Part shown: one piece after another, positions 1 to 8,124 of the stretch | Position numbering within the stretch: the first letter of the stretch is position 1 | How the letters are laid out: each line of letters opens with the position of its first letter | Origin: Acidipropionibacterium thoenii DSM 20276 | Lineage (GTDB): Bacteria; Actinomycetota; Actinomycetes; Propionibacteriales; Propionibacteriaceae | DNA: 64,000 nt | Assembly (NCBI RefSeq): GCF_000423445.1 | Contig: NZ_AUHZ01000005.1 | Span: forward strand, 186,001 to 250,000 | Reading direction: 5' to 3' | Notes under the pieces: model-generated | Database searches by the model: none | What the model saw: only the letters and a program-made list of their open reading frames with translations | What the model was told of the DNA's origin: nothing | Made by a program: the position numbers and the translations under genes

Positions 1-1181
1 CCACGCGCAGCATCCTCTCCCGAGACGTACACGTACCCCTTGTCCACCAAGGAGCGCAGCCCTGCGGCGTCCCGTCGCCACATTCCCAACGACCCGTCAC
101 TTCTCACTGGCCATGCAGCCGGGAAGCCATCGATTTCCTTGGGGCGGTCCTCGGCGGCGCCCACGAGGGGCTGGCCGACCCCTTCAATGCTCAGCGTCGT
201 GGGATTGACTAGGATCGGGTAACAGAGGTTAGGCCGCGCCTCGCGGGTGTTTCCCACGCCGCTTCGGAGAAAGGACTCCCAACTGAGTCCATTCTTGACA
301 CGCCCGTCCCTGTTGCCTAGTACGTTCAGTAGATCGTCCGACCATTTCACGGGCTCCCGATTGCCCAGTCGGACAAAGAAAATGTACTCGTCTACCCGAG
401 AGAAACCGGTTCCGGAAGCTCCACTGGGGTTGATGACACAGGTGACCATCTGAATATGACCCTCGGGAAACGTCTGCTCCAGCAGTAGGCCTAGCCTCAG
501 GTACTCCTTCTCATCAATCGTGACAATGAGCACACTGTCGTCTGGGTTGAGCAACTCCTTCGCGATCTCCAGCCGTCGCTCCATGAACGCCAGCCACTTG
601 GAGTGCCGGTAGTCGTCGTCACTCGCCACGTAGTCGTTGTTGTACTTCCAGTCCTTGGCTCCGGTGTTGTACGGAGGGTCGATGTAGATGGCATCAATGG
701 AGTGCCGGTGTGTGTAGGTCAGCATCTCCAGCGCATGGTAATTCTCGGCGTTGATGACCGTGTGGAAGGGCTTGTCCCCACTGCGCTCGACGCGGCCTGT
801 TTCCACGAGGCCAGGGAAGATGCGGTCTCGGAACTCGGCCACCACCACGAGGTCCTCAAGGAGCACGACGTGGTGCTGTGGGGTGTCAGTGTCGATCTCT
901 TCGAGGTGGGCAACGCGCGCACCATCTACGCGCTCGATCCGCTTCACCTTCCAGAGTCGCTGGTCGCCCTTGGTCAGCTCTCCTCTCGGGGGGAGGACGC
1001 GCACCTTGTCGCCGACGCGGATGGGGCGCCCGGCCAGGTCTACGGCCTCGGGCTGATGCTTCTCGAAGACGAGACCGAACGTGCGGCGCTTCATCAGGGC
1101 AGCAAACTCTGCTTCGAGGTCTTTGCTCAGCTGCGGGTCGGTCGCGCGTGCTTGACGCAGTAGGTCTGTCAGTCGTGACAT
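1..1181 (-). CDS. DNA adenine N6-methyltransferase, type III Mod-like (3' end outside window)
   Basis: Predicted to methylate adenine in DNA at a specific site, probably as the modification half of a restriction-modification system. The reading frame opens at ATG 1181 and stays open for 393 codons to the window edge, so the C-terminus is missing. A DPPYNTG catalytic motif lies at residues 168-174, followed by alternating hydrophobic segments of the methyltransferase core. An early DPPY motif with the AdoMet-binding FxGxG expected later is the order of beta-class (type III Mod-like) enzymes; the FxGxG region would lie outside the window. A purine-rich AAGGGGAC stands just before the start. The first 130 residues look like a domain specific to this subfamily. 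A restriction subunit would be expected further left. Base composition looks less GC-rich than the core genes to the right, consistent with transfer. Confidence 0.85.
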   Translation of the reverse strand, partial: MSRLTDLLRQARATDPQLSKDLEAEFAALMKRRTFGLVFEKHQPEAVDLAGRPIRVGDKVRVLPPRGELTKGDQRLWKVKRIERVDGARVAHLEEIDTDTPQHHVVLLEDLVVVAEFRDRIFPGLVETGRVERSGDKPFHTVINAENYHALEMLTYTHRHSIDAIYIDPPYNTGAKDWKYNNDYVASDDDYRHSKWLAFMERRLEIAKELLNPDDSVLIVTIDEKEYLRLGLLLEQTFPEGHIQMVTCVINPSGASGTGFSRVDEYIFFVRLGNREPVKWSDDLLNVLGNRDGRVKNGLSWESFLRSGVGNTREARPNLCYPILVNPTTLSIEGVGQPLVGAAEDRPKEIDGFPAAWPVRSDGSLGMWRRDAAGLRSLVDKGYVYVSGEDAAR

Positions 1182-1341
1182 TCATGTCCCCTTCGAGCTT
1201 TCAAGACAGTGTGAAACACCGTCCCGGCAAGGATAGAGGCGTGGACCGACACTCTCTCGGATCATGGGCGATTAGCGTCTCGTGCGTTGGGAGAGGCCGA
1301 CTCGTCCCGTGGCTCGCGAGTGATCCTGCTGGTTTCGGGGA

Positions 1342-1563
1342 TTAGAGACTCTGGCGGTCACTGGCTCCGACGTTGGCCCAGCCGGGGAACGTCTTGATGC
1401 TCTCGCGCGGTGGTTCGGGGAGCCCGGCCTTGATGCGTCGTCGTTCGCGGCGGCAGTCCTCTGCATCCTCGGCGGCGATCTGAGCGTCGAGTGCCATCAG
1501 GGCGGCATGCGCCTCGGGGGTGAGGATGGGGCGCCTGCGGCCAGTGATCTTGCGAGTGCTCAT
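1342..1563 (-). CDS. Small hypothetical protein (73 aa)
   Basis: Unrecognised 73-residue, highly charged protein with an Arg/Glu-rich middle (residues 30-45) and no membrane segment. Its ATG at 1561-1563 overlaps the TGA of the upstream membrane-protein gene in an ATGA arrangement, which suggests translational coupling and is the main support for it being real. It lies between that gene and the methyltransferase, all on the minus strand, so the three could be one transcript. No function can be assigned. About 160 bases follow before the methyltransferase start and I see nothing in them. Confidence 0.5.
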   Translation of the reverse strand: MSTRKITGRRRPILTPEAHAALMALDAQIAAEDAEDCRRERRRIKAGLPEPPRESIKTFPGWANVGASDRQSL

Positions 1564-2165
1564 GTCAACCCCGATCCGAAGAGAACGTCGTCGGGTTCGT
1601 CTGCGATGTGATAGCTCCTGAGTCTGGCGCCCACGAGGTCGAAGTCAGTCCCCTGGGTCAGGGCTAGCCGCGCTTGCTCGCGCACGCGCCAGTAGTCCTG
1701 GAAGTGCTGGAGCACCACGTTGGCGGAGCGCCGTGCGTTCTCCTTGGTGCCGAAGACGATCCAAAGCACGGCTCCGATGAGCCAGCCCAGGAGGATGGCA
1801 GAACCGAAACCTGTGACCAGAGCGCCGAAGATAGCCTGTGCGATGGGACTGCCGCTGGTGGGGTGATGAGAGGCGAGGACGGGAAAGCTGAGGAGCGCGG
1901 CGCTCAGGAAGGCGATGCCTGCGCCGCCCGCGAAGCATTTGGCCATGATGCGGGGCTTGGAGGCGACTAGGCCCCCGTGGAGGGGTAGGGCTGGCGGCGT
2001 GTCTGGCAGCCTGCCGTGACGGGCTAGGTAGTCGATGTCGTCACCGATCTGGGCATTCATCTTCGCGGCGGCCTGCATGAAAGCTCGCCCCTCGACGGCT
2101 TGACCAGCGGCCCAGGCCACGCCTCCGGCACCGATCCATCCAGCCGCGCTTCGTACGTCGACCAT
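1560..2165 (-). CDS. Hypothetical membrane protein (201 aa)
   Basis: Unrecognised protein with two clear hydrophobic segments, about residues 77-97 (rich in Ala, Leu and Phe) and 110-137 (Gly/Ala/Ile/Leu-rich), joined by a short His/Ser/Pro-rich loop. The N-terminal 70 residues and the C-terminal 60 residues (charged, amphipathic, beginning near TKENARRSA) are predicted cytoplasmic. The Gly/Ala-rich first 25 residues are only weakly hydrophobic. It is divergent from the XRE regulator at 2306, with about 140 bases between carrying an inverted repeat. The downstream 73-residue gene overlaps its stop. It may belong to the cargo of the mobile segment. Confidence 0.55.
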   Translation of the reverse strand: MVDVRSAAGWIGAGGVAWAAGQAVEGRAFMQAAAKMNAQIGDDIDYLARHGRLPDTPPALPLHGGLVASKPRIMAKCFAGGAGIAFLSAALLSFPVLASHHPTSGSPIAQAIFGALVTGFGSAILLGWLIGAVLWIVFGTKENARRSANVVLQHFQDYWRVREQARLALTQGTDFDLVGARLRSYHIADEPDDVLFGSGLT

Positions 2166-2252
2166 GCTGACTCCCTACCTGCGGAATTGACCGGCATCGT
2201 GACGGTCCCTGTGGGCTAGCAACGATTTTTAGTGAAGCACCCTGCACCAGAT

Positions 2253-2270
2253 AGTGCAAGTGCCTGCACT
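2253..2270. promoter_or_regulatory. Inverted repeat in divergent promoter region
   Basis: The arms agtgca and tgcact flank a 6-base spacer, and further GCAC/GTGC half-sites occur at 2237-2262. The repeat lies between the divergent starts of the membrane protein (2165) and the XRE regulator (2306), a typical place for an autoregulatory operator. On the minus strand a TTGCAC is followed 18 bases later by TCACTA, a possible promoter overlapping the repeat. No binding has been shown. Confidence 0.35.
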
Positions 2271-2305
2271 GCGCTGAGTAGAGGCCGAAACGTTCAATAA
2301 CAAGG

Positions 2306-2557
2306 GTGTTTACTTCGCCCCCGGCCCCTGACCTGAGTCAGTTGAGGCTGGTCTTCAATGTCTGGCGGGAGCGCTCTGGCCTGACGTATGACGAGCTGGC
2401 GGACCTGTCGGGCCTCTCGCGGAGGACACTGTTGAACATCGCGGCGGGTACGTACTCCGGTGACCTGCGGACGTGGCTGATCTTGGCGCGGGTCTGGGGC
2501 GCCACCTTGGACGAACTCTTTGCTCCAGTGTGGGAACCCGAGCAGCAGGGCTGCTGA
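2306..2557 (+). CDS. XRE-family helix-turn-helix regulator (83 aa)
   Basis: Small DNA-binding protein of the Cro/CI type. Residues 27-46 form the helix-turn-helix (LTYDELADLSGLSRRTLLNI), followed by two short helices and an LDEL motif near residue 69, as in the XRE family. The GTG at 2306 is the first in-frame start, and the protein is a bare HTH domain of normal size. It is the first gene of the plus-strand set leading to the recombinase-like and transposase-like genes, with only 6 bases before the next ORF, so it is probably co-transcribed with them and controls them. An inverted repeat upstream at 2253-2270 is a candidate target. Confidence 0.75.
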   Translation: MFTSPPAPDLSQLRLVFNVWRERSGLTYDELADLSGLSRRTLLNIAAGTYSGDLRTWLILARVWGATLDELFAPVWEPEQQGC

Positions 2558-2563
2558 CGTGCA

Positions 2564-3523
2564 TTGCTCGTGCCGCCCCACCTACGGGCGCGCGCCGTGA
2601 GGGGCCCGCGTGACGTACGGGGATGGACCGGCCCGGGCGAATGGGAACAGGCTGTGCGCAGCGGACTACTGAAACCGCAGACCGTCGCCGACGCTCTCGC
2701 TGTGGCATTCACAGAGGCGCTCCTCTCGGTGATGGATGACCCCGAGCAGCGGACTCTCGCCGCTGGGGAAGCCAGTGGCGGCGAACGCCGAGAAGCACTG
2801 ACTCGCTGGGCCCAGGAGTTGGGGATGGGCCGTGAAACCCTGCGGATGACCCTGGTGGGTCAGCGATGGGTGGGTCTGGACGAACTGGATCGGGCGAGTC
2901 TGCATCCGGTTTTCGGCCCGGCGCTGGAGCGGTGCCTGGCTGATGCCTTGCCCTTTGCGGTGAAGGTGCTACACAAAGCCCAGGATTCTGGGCCGGGGCA
3001 CGGTTCGGACGGGTTGGGAGGTGAGAGTTGGGTGTCTCCCGGCGAGCGGGGGACAGTCCGAAAGAGGAAGCCCATGCCTGAGCCCCTGGAGCAGCTGGAA
3101 GCACACATCCGTGCTGACCTGCGCACGCTGGACCAGCGCATCGTCGCGGAACAGCGAGCTGGTCATCCGGTCCACACCAACCTGGACTGGCCCGAGATGC
3201 GCCGACTCATGGGCGCCCCTCGCGCTGTCGCCCCTCAGGCTCACCCGGGTATGGCGGCGCGTGTGCGAGCCGCTGGAGTGCCCAGCTTGGCTGCCCTGGT
3301 GCGCAACGCTCTGCGAGACAAGGGAGCTATGCGCTCCTACGCCATCAAGGCAGCGGTCCAGCAGCAGGTGGCGGTCATCCAGGGCGAAGTCGGGGGCGTC
3401 GACATCACGGGTCCCCAGGTCGATGCTGCGCTGGGTCGCTTGAAACGGCGAGGCGAAGTCGAGTCGCTGGGCTACGGCCTCTTTCGGGCTACCGACTCCC
3501 TGAGAGGACCTTCCCGACCGTGA
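2564..3523 (+). CDS. Unknown protein of the mobile module (319 aa)
   Basis: No family recognised. The first half (residues 20-140) is predicted helical. A low-complexity Gly/Ser-rich stretch at about 142-165 separates it from a second, charged half. The C-terminal 90 residues, with NALRDKGAMRSYAIKAAV and then ALGRLKRRGEVESLGYGLFR, read like a winged helix, suggesting DNA binding; this is inference. The assigned start is TTG 2564, with no strong ribosome binding site. An internal start is possible because the early residues are Arg/Pro-rich and poorly structured. The stop overlaps the GTG of a 45-residue ORF. Confidence 0.55.
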   Translation: MLVPPHLRARAVRGPRDVRGWTGPGEWEQAVRSGLLKPQTVADALAVAFTEALLSVMDDPEQRTLAAGEASGGERREALTRWAQELGMGRETLRMTLVGQRWVGLDELDRASLHPVFGPALERCLADALPFAVKVLHKAQDSGPGHGSDGLGGESWVSPGERGTVRKRKPMPEPLEQLEAHIRADLRTLDQRIVAEQRAGHPVHTNLDWPEMRRLMGAPRAVAPQAHPGMAARVRAAGVPSLAALVRNALRDKGAMRSYAIKAAVQQQVAVIQGEVGGVDITGPQVDAALGRLKRRGEVESLGYGLFRATDSLRGPSRP

Positions 3524-3657
3524 CCACGCGCCGAACGGCGCGCACGGAGTTCCCCACCATCATCACCGCTGACCTGGCTCAGGTCGGCTGGCTGGACTCG
3601 TGCGCCCTCATGCAGAACAACGATGCCGCCCAGGAGGTGGAGCGCCATGGATGCTGA
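3520..3657 (+). CDS. Short coupled ORF (45 aa)
   Basis: Opens with GTG 3520-3522 in a GTGA overlap with the stop of the preceding gene and ends at TGA 3655-3657, eleven bases inside the next gene. The peptide has a basic N-terminus (VTTRRTAR) and then a helical stretch ending EVERHGC. The double overlap resembles a translational relay between the unknown protein and the recombinase-like protein. It may be a real small subunit or only a coupling device. No homology recognised. Confidence 0.4.
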   Translation: MTTRRTARTEFPTIITADLAQVGWLDSCALMQNNDAAQEVERHGC

Positions 3658-4876
3658 CCTGCGCGCCCAGTTCCGGCGAGCCCCCAAGACGGCTCCCCGA
3701 AGCACACCCAACCTCATCTCCTTCCCGATCAGTCGCACCCACGGACCTGCCGCTGACAAGCAGCGGGAGTTGCTGACGCCCGGCTACTACGTGGGGAGGC
3801 CACCGGTACCTTCGCCTGCAAACCATCCCGCTTGGTTCTCTGCTGGCATGAACCAAGACAAGATCACGCCCGTGACTCCCGAGGATGTCACCCACGTCGT
3901 GAGGAACTACGTCCCTCGCTACGTCGACCTGCACGACTGGTTGGCCGTGCGGGAGTTCGTCCAGGAGGCGGTCCTTGACTCCCTCCCGCCGTCCGGCGAT
4001 GAAGCCCGTCGCCGCATCACCATCGTCGCGATGATGGTCGCCTGGGCGCACCGCACAGCGGGCTATGACCTGGACCGCACGGCCATCTTCACCCTCGACG
4101 TCATCAGCGAGTGGATCGACCAGCAGTGCGGGCAGTACACCGTCAAGGTCAAGAAGATGTACCGGGCTCGGTTGAAGTCCATCGCGAAGGAGATCAACTC
4201 CGAGTTCCCCGTGGTCCCGAACGAGACGTCCTACTCGTCGGCTTGGAACCCTCAGCCCTACTCGGCAGCAGAGTTGGCCGAGGTCGTCGGCTGGGCCCGA
4301 GGCCAGTCCACTGCCATGCGGCGGCACAAGGCGGAAGTCCTGCTGTCCCTCACCGTGGGGGCGGGGCTCTACACCAACGAGGTGGCTGCCCTGCGAGTCA
4401 GCGACATCGAGGCGGATGCAGAGGGCGTCCTGCTGCATGTGCGCGGCGCCTACGAGCGCACCGTGCCCGTCCTCGCAGAGTGGGAGGACACCCTGCGGGA
4501 GCTGGTCGCCAACGTGCAGCCGGTCGACCCCGAGTCCTACGCCTTCGCTCCTGGACGTATGAACGCCAAACCCTCTGTGATCACTGCCTTCGTGCAGAGC
4601 AGCAACCGCTCCGGCTCGGTCGAGCCCCAGACGCGCCGGATGCGCGCCACCTGGATCGTGGAGCACATCAAGGCGGGGATTCCGCCCCAGATCATCGCCC
4701 AGGCAGCCGGGATGGTGAACCTCCGCAGCTTCGACAAGTGGCTCTACCACTACCGGGAGTTCGAGACCTCCGAGTACCGCGCGCTGCTGCGTGACGAGCT
4801 GCGTGCCCAGAAGCGCACTTCCCGCGCGGGCCAGAAGGCCCGTCAGGAAGCACGCCAGCTTCGCCTCCAGGGCTGA
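3647..4876 (+). CDS. Tyrosine-recombinase-like protein with degenerate active site (409 aa)
   Basis: Overall layout follows phage-type integrases: an N-terminal helical DNA-binding region (about residues 75-190), then a catalytic-like domain. Box I reads GLYTNEVAALRVSDIE where integrases have GLRxxEl, so the first catalytic arginine is replaced by Tyr242. In box II the HxxR motif reads RRMR (residues 330-333), the usual GH becomes GM, and a LYHY sequence (Tyr367 and Tyr369) sits where the nucleophilic tyrosine would be. The fold therefore seems conserved while the chemistry may be altered or lost. ATG 3647 is preferred over the in-frame ATG 3623 because AGGAGGT stands about 9 bases before it. 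The transposase-like gene follows after 43 bases, suggesting the two work together. Confidence 0.65.
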   Translation: MDADLRAQFRRAPKTAPRSTPNLISFPISRTHGPAADKQRELLTPGYYVGRPPVPSPANHPAWFSAGMNQDKITPVTPEDVTHVVRNYVPRYVDLHDWLAVREFVQEAVLDSLPPSGDEARRRITIVAMMVAWAHRTAGYDLDRTAIFTLDVISEWIDQQCGQYTVKVKKMYRARLKSIAKEINSEFPVVPNETSYSSAWNPQPYSAAELAEVVGWARGQSTAMRRHKAEVLLSLTVGAGLYTNEVAALRVSDIEADAEGVLLHVRGAYERTVPVLAEWEDTLRELVANVQPVDPESYAFAPGRMNAKPSVITAFVQSSNRSGSVEPQTRRMRATWIVEHIKAGIPPQIIAQAAGMVNLRSFDKWLYHYREFETSEYRALLRDELRAQKRTSRAGQKARQEARQLRLQG

Positions 4877-4919
4877 GCCACCCCCGCACCATCCAGCACT
4901 TCATCGGAACGGAACCAGC

Positions 4920-6977
4920 ATGACCACCAACGGCACGTCGAACAGTGGGGAGGGCAAGACCCTCGCCCACCTGTTCGACGTGCCCGGAGTCCACTCGGGG
5001 GACCGGCGCCACGTGCCAGTCCACGCCCCGCAGGTGGACAACGCTGCCATCCTGGTCCGAGGAGCAGGCCTGGTGGAGCGACTGGAGCGGTGGAGGGCCG
5101 AGGATGGCTTCGACCCTCGCAAGGGAGGACGACCCTCGCAGTTCACCGATGAACAGGCCCTGGTGCTGCTGGCCATCGTCGCCCTGGAGGGGCAGAAACT
5201 GACCGCTGTCCGCATCGAGGAGTTGGTGAGGCACCGGCTCACCAACAAGGCCCTGAAGCGTCTCGGCATCGACCGCACCGACCACCGCTGGCAGCAGAAC
5301 CGGCACAGCGTCTATTTGCGCGTGTATCGCGCGGTGCGCCGAGTGCTGGCTGTGCTCGATCCCCACCCGGACATGCAGCGTCACCACCGCATGACCTACC
5401 GCGAGTACGCCGAGGTCTTGGCCGCCCGCGACACGGAGTTGGAAGACCGCCGCCTCGCCCGCCTGGACGAGTTCAGCAACGCCCTGATCTGGGCGACTGT
5501 TGAGGCACTTCCCGACCGCCTGATGAAGAACTGGGATGGGACCATTGCCGTCGACGGCACACACATTCCGCTGGTGAAGCGTGGCAACGGAGGCTTCGGC
5601 CCGGACAACCGTGACGCGCTCATCCAAGAGCAGCGCATGGCACGCGCCAAGGCGAACCGGAAGAATGTGCCCGCAGGTTCGAAGTGGAAGCCGCTCGCCG
5701 AGCGGTGGACTGAGGGTCGTCAGAGCGAGCGCAAGGTGTCCTCAGAGCCCTACGGTGGGTGGCATAACCGCAGCCACGATCATCTCGACCGCCATGACGG
5801 CCACGCGGACACGAAGTGGGCGCTGGACGCCCAATTGGCTTTCATGGCCAAGCCCGGCGCTGATCCCCAGTTCCCGCACTTGGTGCTCGGCATGGGCCTG
5901 GACAAGCCTGCCCGACAGCCCCGCCAGAGCGCCATGCGAGCCCTCCGCAACGTGCTGAACAGTGACCTGCCGCGAGGCTACGTCGTGGGTGACCGCGACT
6001 ACTATCCACATGCCCAAGCCGAGGACTGGAACATCCCCTTGCGCCAGGCGGGCTACAAGATCGTGGGTGACCTGCGCCGTGACACTCACGGCGTGATGGG
6101 TCACTTCGGCGGAGCCGAACTCGTGGACGGCAACTGGTACTGCCCAGCGATGCCCAAGCTCCACAAGAACGCCACTGCCGACCTCCATGAAGCCCAGGGG
6201 AAGCTCACCCAGGCCATGACTGCCCGCCAGAAGGCCGAGCGTCAGCTCCAGAAACCGCGCGTCGGTGCTGATGGCTTGGATGCGCCGAAGGCAGACAACA
6301 GCCTTGCTGAGCTGCGACTGGAGAAGACCACGAAGGCGGAGGACGAGGCCCGCGCCGAGTTTGCGCGCGCCGAGGCCCGCTGGCGCCAGCTGATCGACTA
6401 CCGCCAGCGCTTCCTCCTCAAGCCTCGCGAGGCGCCACGTGAGAACGGCTCGCAGGCCTTCAAGTGCCCGGCGTCAGGCCCAGGGGCCACTGTCTCCTGC
6501 CCGCTGAAGAAGGAGCCGCCCCGCACCATCAAAGGCGCCCGAACCCCGATCCAGAAGAGCAATCTGCCCAGCCACCCCGGCAGGGTCTGCACCAATGCCT
6601 CCGGCATCACCATCCCCGTCGAAGCTGAGGCCAAGTACGCCCAGGCTCTGGTGTGGCAATCCGACGAGTGGAAGCGGGCCTATTCCTACCCCCGCACCAT
6701 GAACGAGGCCCGCAACGGCTGGATGAAGGACCCCGAGGGTGGTTCCATCGCCGACCGCGCTCGCCGTCCGATGCGCGGCCTGGCAGCACAATCGGTCCTG
6801 TTGGCCTTCATGATTGCCTCCGAGAACGTCCGCGCCGTCGAAGCCTTCCTGCGGGCCGAGCAAGAGCCCAAGAAGCCCAAGCCCCCGAAGCTCGTCATCC
6901 CGACTGCTACTTACAAGCCCGAGGACGACGACTATGAGTGGACTGTCGATGAGAACGCACCGCCCATGGCAGCGTGA
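4920..6977 (+). CDS. Large DDE transposase-like protein (685 aa)
   Basis: Probable RNase-H-fold transposase. Candidate catalytic residues are Asp212 in IAVDGTHIPL, Asp358 in VVGDRDYYP and Glu596 in MNEARNGWMKD, in the order and local context of IS4/IS1182-like DDE enzymes. Between the second Asp and the Glu is an insertion of more than 200 residues. It contains a charged probable coiled coil (about 421-500) and cysteine pairs (YCPAMP, KCPASG, SCPLKK, VCTN) that could bind zinc. An N-terminal helical region (about 60-150) may bind the ends. ATG 4920 was chosen, since the longer frame from 4791 overlaps the upstream gene. At 685 residues it is longer than most insertion-sequence transposases. 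I cannot name the family. A perfect 17-bp terminator follows. Confidence 0.7.
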   Translation: MTTNGTSNSGEGKTLAHLFDVPGVHSGDRRHVPVHAPQVDNAAILVRGAGLVERLERWRAEDGFDPRKGGRPSQFTDEQALVLLAIVALEGQKLTAVRIEELVRHRLTNKALKRLGIDRTDHRWQQNRHSVYLRVYRAVRRVLAVLDPHPDMQRHHRMTYREYAEVLAARDTELEDRRLARLDEFSNALIWATVEALPDRLMKNWDGTIAVDGTHIPLVKRGNGGFGPDNRDALIQEQRMARAKANRKNVPAGSKWKPLAERWTEGRQSERKVSSEPYGGWHNRSHDHLDRHDGHADTKWALDAQLAFMAKPGADPQFPHLVLGMGLDKPARQPRQSAMRALRNVLNSDLPRGYVVGDRDYYPHAQAEDWNIPLRQAGYKIVGDLRRDTHGVMGHFGGAELVDGNWYCPAMPKLHKNATADLHEAQGKLTQAMTARQKAERQLQKPRVGADGLDAPKADNSLAELRLEKTTKAEDEARAEFARAEARWRQLIDYRQRFLLKPREAPRENGSQAFKCPASGPGATVSCPLKKEPPRTIKGARTPIQKSNLPSHPGRVCTNASGITIPVEAEAKYAQALVWQSDEWKRAYSYPRTMNEARNGWMKDPEGGSIADRARRPMRGLAAQSVLLAFMIASENVRAVEAFLRAEQEPKKPKPPKLVIPTATYKPEDDDYEWTVDENAPPMAA

Positions 6978-7021
6978 CCGGGTGGAACCCGGTGGTGGGT
7001 AAACCCAACGAGTAACTGAAG

Positions 7022-7070
7022 AGCACGACGGCCAGACCGCTTCCTTGAGAGGTGGTCTGGCCGTCGTGCT
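7022..7070 (+). terminator. Strong stem-loop terminator after the transposase-like gene
   Basis: Perfect 17-bp arms (agcacgacggccagacc and its complement at 7054-7070) enclose a 15-base loop, 44 bases after the stop codon. There is no long T run, as is common in high-GC actinobacteria. It probably closes the mobile-module operon and insulates it from the tad genes. Confidence 0.8.
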
Positions 7071-7236
7071 GTCGTTGTGGTTAGTGGGGTGCCCCAAGGG
7101 GGTCCCCGCGTCTGGAGTTCCCCGCGAAGCGCTCGAATGAGCCGTCGAATGCCTCGCGAGCATGCCTTGGAGGGGCTGAATCGGTGCTCTTCGAGGTTTC
7201 GAGAACTGGAGAGCTGGGTTTTGAGAATTTCCCACG

Positions 7237-8124
7237 GTGGCCCTGGGCGACCGCTACCGGCTGCACGCCATCGGCTACGGCCTGGCGCATCGGCCCTCGA
7301 TCGTCATCCGTCATCACACCCTGACCGAGATCACTCTGGAGGAGCTGTCGGCCACCGGGATGATGCCCCGGGAGATCGCCGTGCTGCTGCGCGCAGCGGT
7401 GCGTGCCCGCCGCTCGATCGTCATCTCCGGGGATCAAGGCGCAGGTAAGACCACCTTGCTGCGCGCCCTGGTCGATGCGATCCCGCACACCGAGCGATTC
7501 GGCACCCTGGAGACCGACTACGAGCTGCTCACCCACCTGCATGACTCGCAGCGCAACATGATCGCTCTGCAGTCCAGCGTGGGGCTGGGCGAGAGGGTCG
7601 ATGGGCGGGTCGTGGGCCAGTACACGGTCGCCGATCTGGTTCCCGAGGCGCTGCGCCAGAATCTCGCCCGGCTGGTGATCGGCGAGGTGCGCGGCGGGGA
7701 GGCCGGGGCGATGTTCGAGGCGATGCAGACCGGCGCCGGCACGTTGTCCACAACCCACTCCCACTCGGCAGCGTCCACGATGGACCGGCTGGCGGCCCGG
7801 GTCGCTCAGGGCGGAGTGCTCACGATGGAGGAGGCCTACCGACAGATCGCCCACAACATCACCCTGCTGGTGCACGTGGTCCTGGTCGATGACACCTGGC
7901 GGGGCGGGGTCCGACGCCGCTTCATCTCGGAGATCCGCCAGCTCACCGGGGCGGTGGAGGGAGGCCGGCCGATCACCCATCTCACCTACTCAGCAGGCGG
8001 TCTTCCCGGTTCAGGGGGCAATCTGGCGGGCTCCGACGGAGCCTCTGCAACCGTCTTCCATCCGGACCCGGCGTTGCTGGCCGAGCTGGTCGCTGTGGAG
8101 CCCGAGATCGGAGCCTGGTCATGA
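7237..8124 (+). pseudogene. tadA: TadA/CpaF secretion ATPase, 5'-truncated
   Basis: C-terminal ATPase part of the hexameric motor that powers assembly of Flp/Tad pili. Present are the RYRLHA segment and IVIR strand that precede the ATPase core, a Walker A GDQGAGKT at residues 65-72, an acidic box, a Walker B region ending LVIGEVRGGE, and a His box (STTHSHSA). TadA proteins usually have 150-250 more residues at the N-terminus, which are absent here. An in-frame TGA lies at 7222-7224 and foreign-looking DNA precedes it. GTG 7237 is the only early start and has no convincing ribosome binding site. The gene was most likely broken by insertion of the upstream element, so Tad export may be inactive. 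Its stop overlaps tadB (ATGA). Confidence 0.85.

Larger units (their letters stand above)
1..7236. mobile_element. Putative integrated element or island; left end outside window
   Basis: The segment groups a DNA methyltransferase, small unknown genes, an XRE regulator, a recombinase-like protein and a transposase-like protein, with visibly lower GC than the DNA to the right. It ends next to a tadA gene lacking its 5' third. The in-frame TGA at 7222-7224 and homologous tadA sequence from about 7237 place the right boundary between those points. Positions 7071-7236 hold no gene I can support and would include the right terminus. The left terminus, any terminal repeats and any target duplication lie outside the window, so the type of element is open. 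Confidence 0.55.

Noticed and set aside
603-1163. Plus-strand ORFs of 100-190 codons opposite the methyltransferase
   Set aside because: The minus strand carries the DPPY methyltransferase without interruption; the plus-strand frames are its shadow.
6990-7075. Terminal inverted repeat of an insertion sequence
   Set aside because: The 17-bp repeat encloses only 15 bases and directly follows a stop codon, so it is a terminator; no matching end was found elsewhere in the segment.
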